Source of the DNA: Succinatimonas sp. CAG:777
Lineage (GTDB): Bacteria; Pseudomonadota; Gammaproteobacteria; Enterobacterales; Succinivibrionaceae
NCBI GenBank assembly: GCA_000431835.1
Contig: HF987922.1
Coordinates: forward strand, 61,764-125,763
DNA length: 64,000 nucleotides
Direction of reading: 5' to 3'
Part shown: positions 1 through 8,172 of the stretch, in pieces
Layout of the letters: each line of letters begins with the position of its first letter
Position numbering within the stretch: position 1 is the first letter of the stretch
The notes under the pieces: model-generated
Seen by the model: the letters and a program-made list of their open reading frames with translations, nothing else
Told to the model about the DNA's origin: nothing
The model's database searches: none
Made by a program: the position numbers and the translations under genes

Positions 1-200
1 ATTTCTTTGATGGTTTGAATGAGAGAAGTCTCATTAGGAGAGATAAAATCAATGAATTTTGAAGATATTAATTTGGTGCGAGAAACTCCGCACAGCTGTT
101 CAGCAGCCGTGTTAGCGTAATGAATATTAAAATCTTTGTCAGTGATTAAGACTGCAGTAGCCAAACTTTCTAGAATGTTAGCTTTTTGCTTATCGTCCAT
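1..200 (-). CDS. glnL: Nitrogen regulation sensor kinase NtrB/GlnL, N-terminal PAS part (gene runs off the left edge)
   Basis: About 66 N-terminal residues are visible, starting at the ATG at 200. They form the start of a PAS sensor domain: a short helix, then a segment reading 'LATAVLITDKDFNIHYANTA', with the ANxAAEQL pattern seen near the N-terminus of GlnL/NtrB. In that family the protein is a soluble histidine kinase/phosphatase that reads PII (GlnB) and controls the activator NtrC under nitrogen limitation. The kinase core lies outside the window, so the name rests on the PAS segment and on the NtrC-type site just upstream. Another PAS-containing kinase is possible. glnA, usually upstream of glnL in enterics, is not here: the upstream neighbour is typA. 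Confidence 0.6.
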   Translation of the reverse strand, partial: MDDKQKANILESLATAVLITDKDFNIHYANTAAEQLCGVSRTKLISSKFIDFISPNETSLIQTIKE

Positions 201-272
201 CGTATTTTTTTCTCAATAGCCTATTTTTGTGCATGATCTATTTTGAACTATTTTTTGGATATTTTATAATAA

Positions 273-289
273 AGCACAAAAATAGTGCA
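273..289 (-). promoter_or_regulatory. NtrC-type binding site over the presumed glnL promoter
   Basis: Read on the minus strand the site is TGCAC-N7-GTGCT, one base off the NtrC consensus TGCAC-N7-GTGCA. It overlaps a possible sigma-70 -35 (TTGCAC), followed after 16 bases by TATAAA, about 60 bases upstream of the glnL ATG. A half site with the same AT spacer (GTGCA at 229-233) lies between it and the gene. In E. coli an NtrC site overlaps glnLp and represses it; the same role is inferred here. Confidence 0.5.
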
Positions 290-361
290 ATACAAGAGAC
301 GATAATTTTTAGAAAATACTATTATAAAACGGCTTGTGTATCAGAATATAAGGCAAGATAT

Positions 362-393
362 AAAAAAAGCCTGCGTAAATAAATTACACAGGC
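362..393 (-). terminator. Rho-independent terminator of typA/bipA
   Basis: On the minus strand a 10-pair stem (GCCTGTGTAA / TTACGCAGGC, one G-U pair, 5-base loop) is followed directly by seven T. It sits 26 bases past the typA stop codon and separates typA from glnL, so the two tandem genes are likely separate transcripts. Confidence 0.85.
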
Positions 394-419
394 TTTTTGT
401 AAAGATCAATTATAGTGCT

Positions 420-2258
420 TTATTCTTCAGCTTTTTTACCACCTGCTGCACGGAAAGCGCGCACACGGTCCAATTCAGACAGGTTTTTCTTACGAATACG
501 TAAGCTTACAGGGGTAACCTCTACTAATTCATCTTCATTGATGAATTCTAGAGACTGCTCTAAAGACATGTGAACAGCTGGTGTTAAGATGATGTTATCA
601 TCAGAACCTGCAGCACGAACGTTAGTTAACTTCTTAGTCTTTAATGGATTAACAGTTAAGTCGTTTGAACGAACGTGTAAACCGATAACCTCACCTTCGT
701 AAACTTCCTCACCTGGCTCAACAAATAATCTGCCACGCTCCTGTAAGAACCATAAAGCGTACGGAACAGTCTTACCTGTATCATTAGAAATAAGAACACC
801 GTTCTTTCTTTCTCCAATGGTGCCACCAACATATTCGTCATAACTGTCGAATGTGTGGTACATCAGACCAGTACCTGAGGTTAATGTCATGTATAAAGAC
901 TGGAAACCAATCAGTCCACGAGCTGGAATTCTATAATCTAATCTTACACGACCCTTTCCATCTGGGACCATGTTCTTTAATTCACCTTTACGAAGACCTA
1001 ACTCTTCCATTACAGGACCTTGGTTGTCCTCATGTAAATCTAGAGTTAATACCTCATAAGGCTCTAAAGTTTTGCCACCTTCTTTATGAAGAATAACTTC
1101 AGGACGAGATACTGCTAACTCATAGCCTTCACGACGCATCTCTTCAATAAGAACTGATAAGTGTAACTCACCTCGACCAGATACCTTGAAACGGTCAGTA
1201 TCTTCAGTCCTCTCAACGCGCAAAGCTACGTTGTGAACCAATTCTTCACGTAATCTTTCTTCGATGTTTCTTGAAGTAATGAACTTACCTTCTCTACCAG
1301 CAAATGGAGATGTGTTTACGCAGAAGTTCATAGAAACTGTAGGCTCATCAACTGATAAAGCAGGTAAAGCCTCTACCTTTGAAGGATCACAAATAGTATC
1401 TGAAATCTTTAATTCGCCTAAACCTGTAACCGCAATAATGTCACCAGCTTCTGCGCAATCTACAGGAGCTCTTCTTAGACCTAAATAGCCTAATACCTGA
1501 CCAATCTTACCTGTTCTAGTCTTGCCTTCACGGTCAATGATAGTTACAGGAGAGTTTGCTTTAGCAACACCGCGCTTTACACGACCAACACCGATAACAC
1601 CAACGTATGAAGTGAAGTCTAATGATGAAATCTGCATCTGGAATGGACCATCAAGATCAGCCTCTGGTGGACTTACCTTGTCAACGATAGTCTGGAATAA
1701 AGGCTCCATGGTATCGCCATGTGAAGCTAAATCTAAGGTAGCCCAACCCTGGAATGCAGAAGCATATACTACTGGGAAGTCTAACTGCTCATCGGTTGCA
1801 CCTAAGTTGTCGAATAGGTCGAATACCTGATCGATAACCCAATCTGGTCTTGCACCTTCTCTATCGCACTTGTTAATAACAACGATAGGTTTTAATCCAG
1901 CTGCGAATGCTTTTTGTGTAACAAATCGTGTTTGTGGCATAGGTCCGTCAACTGCATCTACTAGCAGAAGAACAGAATCTACCATAGACATAACACGTTC
2001 TACCTCACCACCAAAGTCAGCGTGACCTGGGGTATCAACAATGTTAATTCTGTATCCATTCCAATTGATAGCTGTGTTCTTTGAAAGAATGGTAATACCG
2101 CGCTCTTTTTCGATATCATTTGAGTCCATGACACGTTCCTGACCGATTTCGTTACGGTCTAGAGTGCCAGACTGGCGGAGTAACTTGTCTACTAAGGTTG
2201 TTTTACCGTGGTCAACATGCGCAATAATAGCAATGTTGCGGATTTTCTGAACATCCAT
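420..2258 (-). CDS. typA: Ribosome-associated translational GTPase BipA/TypA
   Basis: A 612-residue protein of the usual family length (E. coli BipA is about 607). The GTPase domain comes first: P-loop AHVDHGKT at residues 13-20, DTPGH at 75-79 and NKCD at 129-132. It is followed by EF-G-like beta-barrel and III/V domains and a BipA-specific C-terminal domain ending in lysine-rich sequence. BipA binds the 70S ribosome at the EF-G site and supports 50S subunit assembly and growth at low temperature or under stress. The ATG at 2258 is preceded by AGGG at a 7-base spacing. The gene is transcribed alone: a terminator follows, and about 315 bases separate it from the divergent yihY. Confidence 0.97.
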   Translation of the reverse strand: MDVQKIRNIAIIAHVDHGKTTLVDKLLRQSGTLDRNEIGQERVMDSNDIEKERGITILSKNTAINWNGYRINIVDTPGHADFGGEVERVMSMVDSVLLLVDAVDGPMPQTRFVTQKAFAAGLKPIVVINKCDREGARPDWVIDQVFDLFDNLGATDEQLDFPVVYASAFQGWATLDLASHGDTMEPLFQTIVDKVSPPEADLDGPFQMQISSLDFTSYVGVIGVGRVKRGVAKANSPVTIIDREGKTRTGKIGQVLGYLGLRRAPVDCAEAGDIIAVTGLGELKISDTICDPSKVEALPALSVDEPTVSMNFCVNTSPFAGREGKFITSRNIEERLREELVHNVALRVERTEDTDRFKVSGRGELHLSVLIEEMRREGYELAVSRPEVILHKEGGKTLEPYEVLTLDLHEDNQGPVMEELGLRKGELKNMVPDGKGRVRLDYRIPARGLIGFQSLYMTLTSGTGLMYHTFDSYDEYVGGTIGERKNGVLISNDTGKTVPYALWFLQERGRLFVEPGEEVYEGEVIGLHVRSNDLTVNPLKTKKLTNVRAAGSDDNIILTPAVHMSLEQSLEFINEDELVEVTPVSLRIRKKNLSELDRVRAFRAAGGKKAEE

Positions 2259-2573
2259 TTTATAACCCTGTGATGATAAACTCAGACATTGAGTATAGAT
2301 TTAAAAATAGCTGCGCTATTTTATCCTATTTTTGAGCTATCTAACATTTTTTGAAAAAAAAGAATTAAAAAAGTACCAATTTTATGCGTTTTCTTTTAGA
2401 GCTTAAAACCTAAAGCTTGGAAGCTATGGTGACTTTTTTCGAACTATCTTATGAATTTTCTGTCAAATTAAACAATTAATTGTCGATGAGAGTCACTTAT
2501 TGGCGAACGGCAACCCAAGAAAGACTAAAAACAGATATAATGCTTTTAATCTTTGCAATAAGGTAAGAAACAA
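2259..2573. other. Divergent intergenic region typA / yihY
   Basis: This AT-rich gap of 315 bases holds the 5' leaders of two divergent genes. On the plus strand a good -10 (TATAAT, 2536-2541) lies 33 bases before the yihY GTG, without a convincing -35. Toward typA there is a perfect 8-base inverted repeat (AAAATAGC at 2304-2311, GCTATTTT at 2315-2322), followed on the minus strand by T-rich sequence; it may be a weak leader hairpin. No small gene or known RNA motif was recognised. Confidence 0.4.
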
Positions 2574-3497
2574 GTGAAAGAACTGTATAAATATTTTTTA
2601 AATCGAGTAAAAAGAGATTCCATTGGACTTGAGGCTTCGGCCTTGTCTTTTACTTCAATTCTTGCGCTAATTCCTGCAATTAGTGTGATTTTCTATTTTT
2701 TCGCAGTTTTCCCTTCTTTTGAGCAATTTAGAGAATCTTTAAAAAACTTTGCAAAGGCTAATTTTATGCCTGTTTTTGCAGATAATTTAGGCAACTACGT
2801 GGGAACTTTCGTTGAACATGCTGGAAAGTTGACTGCAACTAGCACAGTTGTCTTCTTTGTCATTTCTCTATTGTTAGTAAGATCAATTGATCAATGCTTA
2901 AACAGAATTTGGCGTGGTGGTAGAAGAAAATTAGGTACCATGATCGCTATCTACTGGACTTTACTTACCTTAGGTCCAATTGCATTAGGTATTGTGATTT
3001 GGATTTTTACAAAGGTTATGGGCTTTGCAATCAGCTCAAACTCTACTGTAGGTCTTCCTCTAATGATTGCCTACTTTGTATTCCCAATCATTATTGAGTG
3101 TGGCGTATTGACTGCTGTATATGTAATTGTTCCAAGAGTAAGAGTAAAAGTCCAAGATGCTTTACTAGGTGCAGTTTTTGTAACAGTCGCCTTTGAGGTA
3201 TCAAAAAAGATCTTCAGTATCTTCGTATTAAACTTTTCAAATTATGAAGCAATCTATGGAGCTATCGCTGTAATTCCAGTTCTTTTTGTTTGGATTTATA
3301 TTAACTGGTGGATTGTACTCTTAGGTGCAGAGTTTACAGCAACTTTAGGTGTTGTTCGTTCTGGTCTATCAGATGAAGTTCCAAGTTTCATGGTTTACCT
3401 TGCTAATGTAACTGGTTCTACTTTAGGTTCCGATGACATCATTAATGGCAAAAAGAAGAAACCATCTATCAGCATTAAGATTTCTTCAAAACCATAA
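2574..3497 (+). CDS. YihY/BrkB-family inner-membrane protein (UPF0761)
   Basis: A 307-residue polytopic membrane protein with about six hydrophobic segments. It has the family's N-terminal pattern: a short basic leader, then 'ASALSFTSILALIPAISV'. The segment 'RSIDQCLNRIWRGGRR' and the C-terminal 'VFVWIYINWWIVLLGAEFTA' are also typical of YihY/BrkB proteins. The family was once called ribonuclease BN, but in E. coli that activity belongs to another gene, and the true function is unknown. The start is GTG at 2574, with an AAGGTAAG Shine-Dalgarno upstream. The C-terminus is charged and serine-rich. The gene appears monocistronic, ending in a hairpin that reaches into the convergent AsmA-family gene. 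Confidence 0.88.
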   Translation: MKELYKYFLNRVKRDSIGLEASALSFTSILALIPAISVIFYFFAVFPSFEQFRESLKNFAKANFMPVFADNLGNYVGTFVEHAGKLTATSTVVFFVISLLLVRSIDQCLNRIWRGGRRKLGTMIAIYWTLLTLGPIALGIVIWIFTKVMGFAISSNSTVGLPLMIAYFVFPIIIECGVLTAVYVIVPRVRVKVQDALLGAVFVTVAFEVSKKIFSIFVLNFSNYEAIYGAIAVIPVLFVWIYINWWIVLLGAEFTATLGVVRSGLSDEVPSFMVYLANVTGSTLGSDDIINGKKKKPSISIKISSKP

Positions 3498-3534
3498 TCT
3501 GTAATGGCGTTTAGAGCGTTATTGGTACTGTTTT

Positions 3535-5997
3535 TTATAGGTCCTGAGATGATTTTTCTAAAGCTTCAGGACCTTTTTGATCCTTATCTTTATTCAACTC
3601 ACTTGCTGCATCTGTCAGCTCTTTAGCTGAATTCTCTTGTAAAGCTTCCTCATTGATACCAGGTCTAATTTCACCTCGTGATAGAGCTGTAATAAAGATG
3701 TTCTTATCATTTGAGGTCTCTTTAGTAAGTCCTTTTATGTTGATATTAGAAATACTATCTTTTGGTAAAGATACAAAGGTACCACGAGCAGAGAAATCCT
3801 TGTTGTTTAGATCTAGCTTTGCATTGAAGGTAAGGTGTGAGGTGGTGAGATCACCAGAGCCTTTTAGCTTTAAGAAGTGGTCTTGAGGAAAGATCTTAAG
3901 ACTTAGTTTATACAATCCTAAGTCTCCATCTTTGATGGCGTCGCACAATTCGTCGTAATTTAAAGCGTAGTTTTTCTTTAAACCTCCGTTAATAAGATCT
4001 AAACCAAACTGTGATACTAATAAAGAATCACTTGTAAGGTTGATATTGCCAGTGTAAAGCTGTTTTGCTTTATATACATTGTTATTATCAACTTTATTCT
4101 TTTCATTGTTGATATTAGAAATGTGGCTGTTGGTGTTATTGTTCTCTGAATTGTTGCCTTTATCGGTAGTCGCAACCCCCATAGGAGCAGAAGTTTTATC
4201 TGTCTTTTCATCAGTTTCTTCTAATTTAGTTATCTCTCCTTCAATGTTAATCACACCACTTAAGAGATGGTCTGTAAGGTTTGAATTTAATTCAGAGATA
4301 TCAAATTGAGGGGCAAAGACTTTGATCCTTAAAATTTCTAACTCATTATTTGAGTCAACTTCAAAAGCAAGTTCACTCTTTTTAAAGAGCATCTTTCCTA
4401 CATTGAATGTATATCCCTTGTCTGAAAGATCCATTTTAGAGTCAAATTGTTTGATGAAGAGATCAGAGTAATAGCCACTATCAAAACTAAAGGTAATATA
4501 GCTGTTATAGCTGTCATCTTCATTTAGTGAATTGTTATCTAAGATATTATTTAATGGCTTAAGCTTACTTAAAAGAGGAGTGAAAACATCATTTTCAGCA
4601 TTCTTTGTGCCTGATGCTTTATCTATACTCTTTTCGTTATCTGCTGTTACTGCTGTAGTGCTTACATCAAAGCTTTTTTGATCAAGTGACTCGTTGATAT
4701 TATCGTCTTTAGCCTTGTTGTTAAAAGCTATGTTGTTAGCTTCTAGTTTTACGCTTTTTATTGATAAAGGTAAGGTTTTGATGAAAGACACAAACTCCGT
4801 TCCGTCAATGCTGAATTTTTTTACATTGATGTTTTGATTTAGCAGAGTGTTTTGTACAAAAGCGTACTGCTCTTTGGTAGTTTCAAATTTGCCTTCTTTT
4901 AGTGACAGATTATGAATTGTAAGTAAAGGTTCACTATCGTTATGATAGTCATAATTGACGTCAAAAGAGTAAGCTCCATCAAAGACTGTACCTTCAGCTT
5001 TCATAGAGATTGCGCTGTCAGCAAGGGTGAATTCAATATCAGAATTTTCAGCTGTTACTTGTATGCTTGGTTTAGAGATTTCGCCACTGCTACCTTTAAA
5101 GGTAAAGTTGATTTTTCCGTCTTTTACTAAAAGATCTGAAATTGAACCTCTTACTTGCCCAAACAAAAGATCTTGTTTTGGAAGAGCTAATACACAGTCG
5201 TAGACAGATGCCTCTGGTGCATAGATATTGTATTTTTTAGAGAGTAACTTATAGTCCTTAAAAATAATCTTATTTAGATTTAATCTAGAAAACTTCAAGT
5301 TTTCTGTTTTTCTATCAATAGTAAGATCTGCTAAGAGAGTTCCTCCAAAGATCTGTACAGATAAATCTTTTATGACGATCTTTTCAGGTTCTACTCCAAT
5401 GTTAGTTTGCAGATTTTTTATAGGTTGTTCATCTAATTGACCTTCATTAGACCTTATGTCAGCTACTTTAAAAGAGAACTTACCATCGTTTCCTAAGTAG
5501 GCATCAACAGCTGATAATGATCCGTGATTTAAACTTAGCTTGTACAGATTTATAGGGGTATCAACAAGATCAAGTTTACTTATATGTACATCTTTGAATT
5601 TAAATTTTTCTTGTTTTAATTTTTGTAAATCTTTGTCATCTGCCTTAATGCCTTTGGCGTAAAAGTATTTAATTTCAAAGGTATCTGATTTTAAAAGGCT
5701 AGGTAGATCATATTCCATATAGATTTCATCTATATTAGATTTTCCAACCTTGATGTCATGCAATTTGATGACATTTGGATACAAGGCAGAAAACTCTACC
5801 TTTTGACAGTTGATTTCAAAACTTGTTCTGCTTGACAGGAATTTTATTAAAGGGGCTTTGATGTTCTGCCCATTAAAATAGAGGATTGCTCCACATACGG
5901 CAATAGCAATGGCTACAATCACAAGAAGAATTGCTTTAAAGATTTTTGAAAGTTTAGACTTCTTATTTTTGATTTTTACATTTGCTATAAAAGCCAT
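3535..5997 (-). CDS. AsmA-family envelope protein with Asn/Ser-rich insertions
   Basis: About 820 residues. An N-terminal basic stretch and one membrane anchor (about residues 20-40) are followed by a long periplasmic, beta-rich AsmA-like region. Short repeated hydrophobic strands are typical of AsmA/TamB-type repeating beta-groove proteins, which are implicated in outer-membrane and phospholipid homeostasis. Two low-complexity stretches rich in Asn, Asp, Ser and Lys interrupt it in the middle, and the C-terminus is acidic. I chose the ATG at 5997, not the TTG at 6009: GAGG at 6004-6007 overlaps the recG stop and lies 6 bases before this ATG. It is the last gene of the recG transcript, so it is probably translationally coupled. 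The exact subfamily (AsmA, YicH, YhdP) cannot be told by eye. Confidence 0.75.
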   Translation of the reverse strand: MAFIANVKIKNKKSKLSKIFKAILLVIVAIAIAVCGAILYFNGQNIKAPLIKFLSSRTSFEINCQKVEFSALYPNVIKLHDIKVGKSNIDEIYMEYDLPSLLKSDTFEIKYFYAKGIKADDKDLQKLKQEKFKFKDVHISKLDLVDTPINLYKLSLNHGSLSAVDAYLGNDGKFSFKVADIRSNEGQLDEQPIKNLQTNIGVEPEKIVIKDLSVQIFGGTLLADLTIDRKTENLKFSRLNLNKIIFKDYKLLSKKYNIYAPEASVYDCVLALPKQDLLFGQVRGSISDLLVKDGKINFTFKGSSGEISKPSIQVTAENSDIEFTLADSAISMKAEGTVFDGAYSFDVNYDYHNDSEPLLTIHNLSLKEGKFETTKEQYAFVQNTLLNQNINVKKFSIDGTEFVSFIKTLPLSIKSVKLEANNIAFNNKAKDDNINESLDQKSFDVSTTAVTADNEKSIDKASGTKNAENDVFTPLLSKLKPLNNILDNNSLNEDDSYNSYITFSFDSGYYSDLFIKQFDSKMDLSDKGYTFNVGKMLFKKSELAFEVDSNNELEILRIKVFAPQFDISELNSNLTDHLLSGVINIEGEITKLEETDEKTDKTSAPMGVATTDKGNNSENNNTNSHISNINNEKNKVDNNNVYKAKQLYTGNINLTSDSLLVSQFGLDLINGGLKKNYALNYDELCDAIKDGDLGLYKLSLKIFPQDHFLKLKGSGDLTTSHLTFNAKLDLNNKDFSARGTFVSLPKDSISNINIKGLTKETSNDKNIFITALSRGEIRPGINEEALQENSAKELTDAASELNKDKDQKGPEALEKSSQDL
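3540..3578 (+). terminator. Terminator of yihY lying inside the 3' end of the convergent AsmA gene
   Basis: GGTCCTGA (3540-3547) pairs with TCAGGACC (3566-3573), with an 18-base loop, and five T follow. The T run is on the plus-strand side only, so it should stop yihY transcripts. The element is formed by codons just upstream of the AsmA-family stop (3535-3537). Confidence 0.6.
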
Positions 5998-6005
5998 GTT
6001 TAGCC

Positions 6006-8102
6006 TCAACGGATACTGTATGTGGGATACCAGCGTCTGATTAGTGATTTACAGGTGTCTATGTCTGAGTTCATAAGCTTTATTGCTGCTTCTCTAGCTT
6101 GACTTATGAGTTTAAAATCTCTGTTAACATCTACGACTTTGAATAGATCAAAACCTTTTTGTTTTTCACCTAGAACTTCACCAGGACCTCTTAATTTAAG
6201 ATCTTCGGTTGCAATCTTAAAGCCGTCATTTGTACTCTTCATAATAGCAAGACGTTGCATTGCAATGTCGTGATCCATTTCATTATTCTTTTTATAAACA
6301 AGTATACAGTAGGATTCTTTAGAGCCTCTGCCTACACGTCCTCTTAGCTGATGTAACTGTGCTAAACCAAGTTTGTCAGCGCCTTCAATGATAATGATAG
6401 ATGCATTAGGAACATCCACACCAACTTCTACAATGGTAGTTGCGACAAGAATATTGAATTTGCCTTCAAGAAATCCTTTCATGACTTTGTTTTTGTCATT
6501 AACAGCCATTTGTCCATGCAATAGACCAATTTTAAGTTCAGGCAATTCCTTTTTTAAAAGCTTATAGGCTTCATTTACTGACGCATTCTCGTCCTCGTCT
6601 GTATCAATATTTGGACATATCCAGTATGCTTGAACTCCCTCTTTACATACAACTGATAGTCTTTGAATAATAGAAGCTTTCTTTTCATCAGACATCACAG
6701 CTGTGACAATTGGTTTTCTTCCTGCAGGCAACTCATCTAGCTTTGATACATCCAAATCAGAGAACAAGGCTAATTGTAAAGTTCTAGGAATTGGAGTTGC
6801 AGTCATTACCAATTGATGCATGGTGATTTTTTCTGGAGCTTTATGCAAAAGAGCAATTCTTTGGTCAATGCCAAAACGGTGTTGTTCATCGATAATTGCA
6901 AGCACTAGCGATTTATAACTAATCTCAGGTTGAAATACACTGTGAGTCCCAACGATGACATTTGCTACACCTGATTTGATATCTTCAACAATCTTGTCCC
7001 TTTTACTGCCTTTTACAGATGAGGTTAAAAGAACAGTATTTACCTTGAAAGGATCAAGGAGGTTTTTAATTTTATTGTAATGTTGCTGAGCTAAAAGTTC
7101 TGTAGGTGCCAGGATCACACATTGATTCCCTGAAGCTGAAACTTGAAGGGCAGCAAAGACTGCAATCATGGTTTTTCCTGAACCAACATCACCGTGAAGC
7201 AGTCTTAACATTGGTTTGTCTTTTTCTAAATCTGAGCTTACTTCCTCAATTGAGCGCAACTGGGCATTGGTTAATGAAAATGGTAAAGACTTTATAAAAT
7301 TCTGTTTTATTTCTTTGTTATCAGGAATTATAAGCGCCTTATTTGCACTGTTTTTCCTTTTTAGGAACAGTAAGGTTAACTGATAAGCAATCAGTTCCTC
7401 ATAGCACAGTCTTTTAAATGGTGCTGAGTTTTCTAAAATAAATTTGTCTTTAGGATTTTCTAAAGGAAAAGGTCTATGAGACAGTTCAATTGCTTGGCTT
7501 ATAGTTAATTTAAAAGGATTTAATTCTGAAGGTAAGATCTCAGGCAAAGACATTACCTTTAAAGAATCTAATACACCAAAGATGATTTTTCTAATTGATG
7601 CTTGAGGTACCTTCTCGACAGCATGGTACACAGGTGTGAGTCTGTCTGAAGGTAAAAAAGGATCATTGTCTCCAATAAAAGTAACAGTAGGCTGAGCCAT
7701 TACTCTTGCTCCACTGTATTCACTTAACTTTACAGAGCCAAAGGCTAAGACTCTTCTTCCTTGGACATAGTTTCTAATCTGATTAGGGTAGAGATTAAAG
7801 AAAGTCGCTTCAATCTTTCCTGTATCATCCTGAAGAATGACCTTTAATAACCTCACCCTAGAATTTAAAACATTATGAACAGCTACAATGTGTGCATCTA
7901 TGAGAACAAAGTTACCGTCGGGGAAGATATCTCTGATTTTAGTTACTTTGGTTTTATCAAGATATTTAAAGGGGAAATCAAAAAGGATGTCAAAAAGAGT
8001 TTTGATCCCCTTATTGTTAAAACTTTTTATATAAGAAGGTCCTAGTCCCTTCAAGGTAGCTATATCAGTACAAGAATATCTTGAGTCATCTTCTAGTGGC
8101 AT
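6006..8102 (-). CDS. recG: ATP-dependent DNA helicase RecG
   Basis: A 698-residue superfamily 2 helicase of normal RecG length. The N-terminal wedge/OB region covers roughly residues 50-150. The helicase core carries Walker A GDVGSGKT at 304-311 and the DEQH box at 405-408, then 'QLVMTATPIPRT', 'GLLHGQM' and 'QLHQLRGRVGRG' motifs. RecG remodels stalled replication forks and Holliday junctions. The ATG at 8102 has AAGG about 8 bases upstream. The gene follows pssA after 70 bases. Its stop overlaps the ribosome-binding site of the downstream AsmA-family gene, so the two are likely co-transcribed. In many gammaproteobacteria recG sits with spoT/trmH instead, so this context differs. Confidence 0.97.
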   Translation of the reverse strand: MPLEDDSRYSCTDIATLKGLGPSYIKSFNNKGIKTLFDILFDFPFKYLDKTKVTKIRDIFPDGNFVLIDAHIVAVHNVLNSRVRLLKVILQDDTGKIEATFFNLYPNQIRNYVQGRRVLAFGSVKLSEYSGARVMAQPTVTFIGDNDPFLPSDRLTPVYHAVEKVPQASIRKIIFGVLDSLKVMSLPEILPSELNPFKLTISQAIELSHRPFPLENPKDKFILENSAPFKRLCYEELIAYQLTLLFLKRKNSANKALIIPDNKEIKQNFIKSLPFSLTNAQLRSIEEVSSDLEKDKPMLRLLHGDVGSGKTMIAVFAALQVSASGNQCVILAPTELLAQQHYNKIKNLLDPFKVNTVLLTSSVKGSKRDKIVEDIKSGVANVIVGTHSVFQPEISYKSLVLAIIDEQHRFGIDQRIALLHKAPEKITMHQLVMTATPIPRTLQLALFSDLDVSKLDELPAGRKPIVTAVMSDEKKASIIQRLSVVCKEGVQAYWICPNIDTDEDENASVNEAYKLLKKELPELKIGLLHGQMAVNDKNKVMKGFLEGKFNILVATTIVEVGVDVPNASIIIIEGADKLGLAQLHQLRGRVGRGSKESYCILVYKKNNEMDHDIAMQRLAIMKSTNDGFKIATEDLKLRGPGEVLGEKQKGFDLFKVVDVNRDFKLISQAREAAIKLMNSDIDTCKSLIRRWYPTYSIR

Positions 8103-8172
8103 AAGACATACCTTTTTAAGAGATACTATTCATTGTTAAGCGATATCTACATAAAAGATATCAAAGCTAAAA

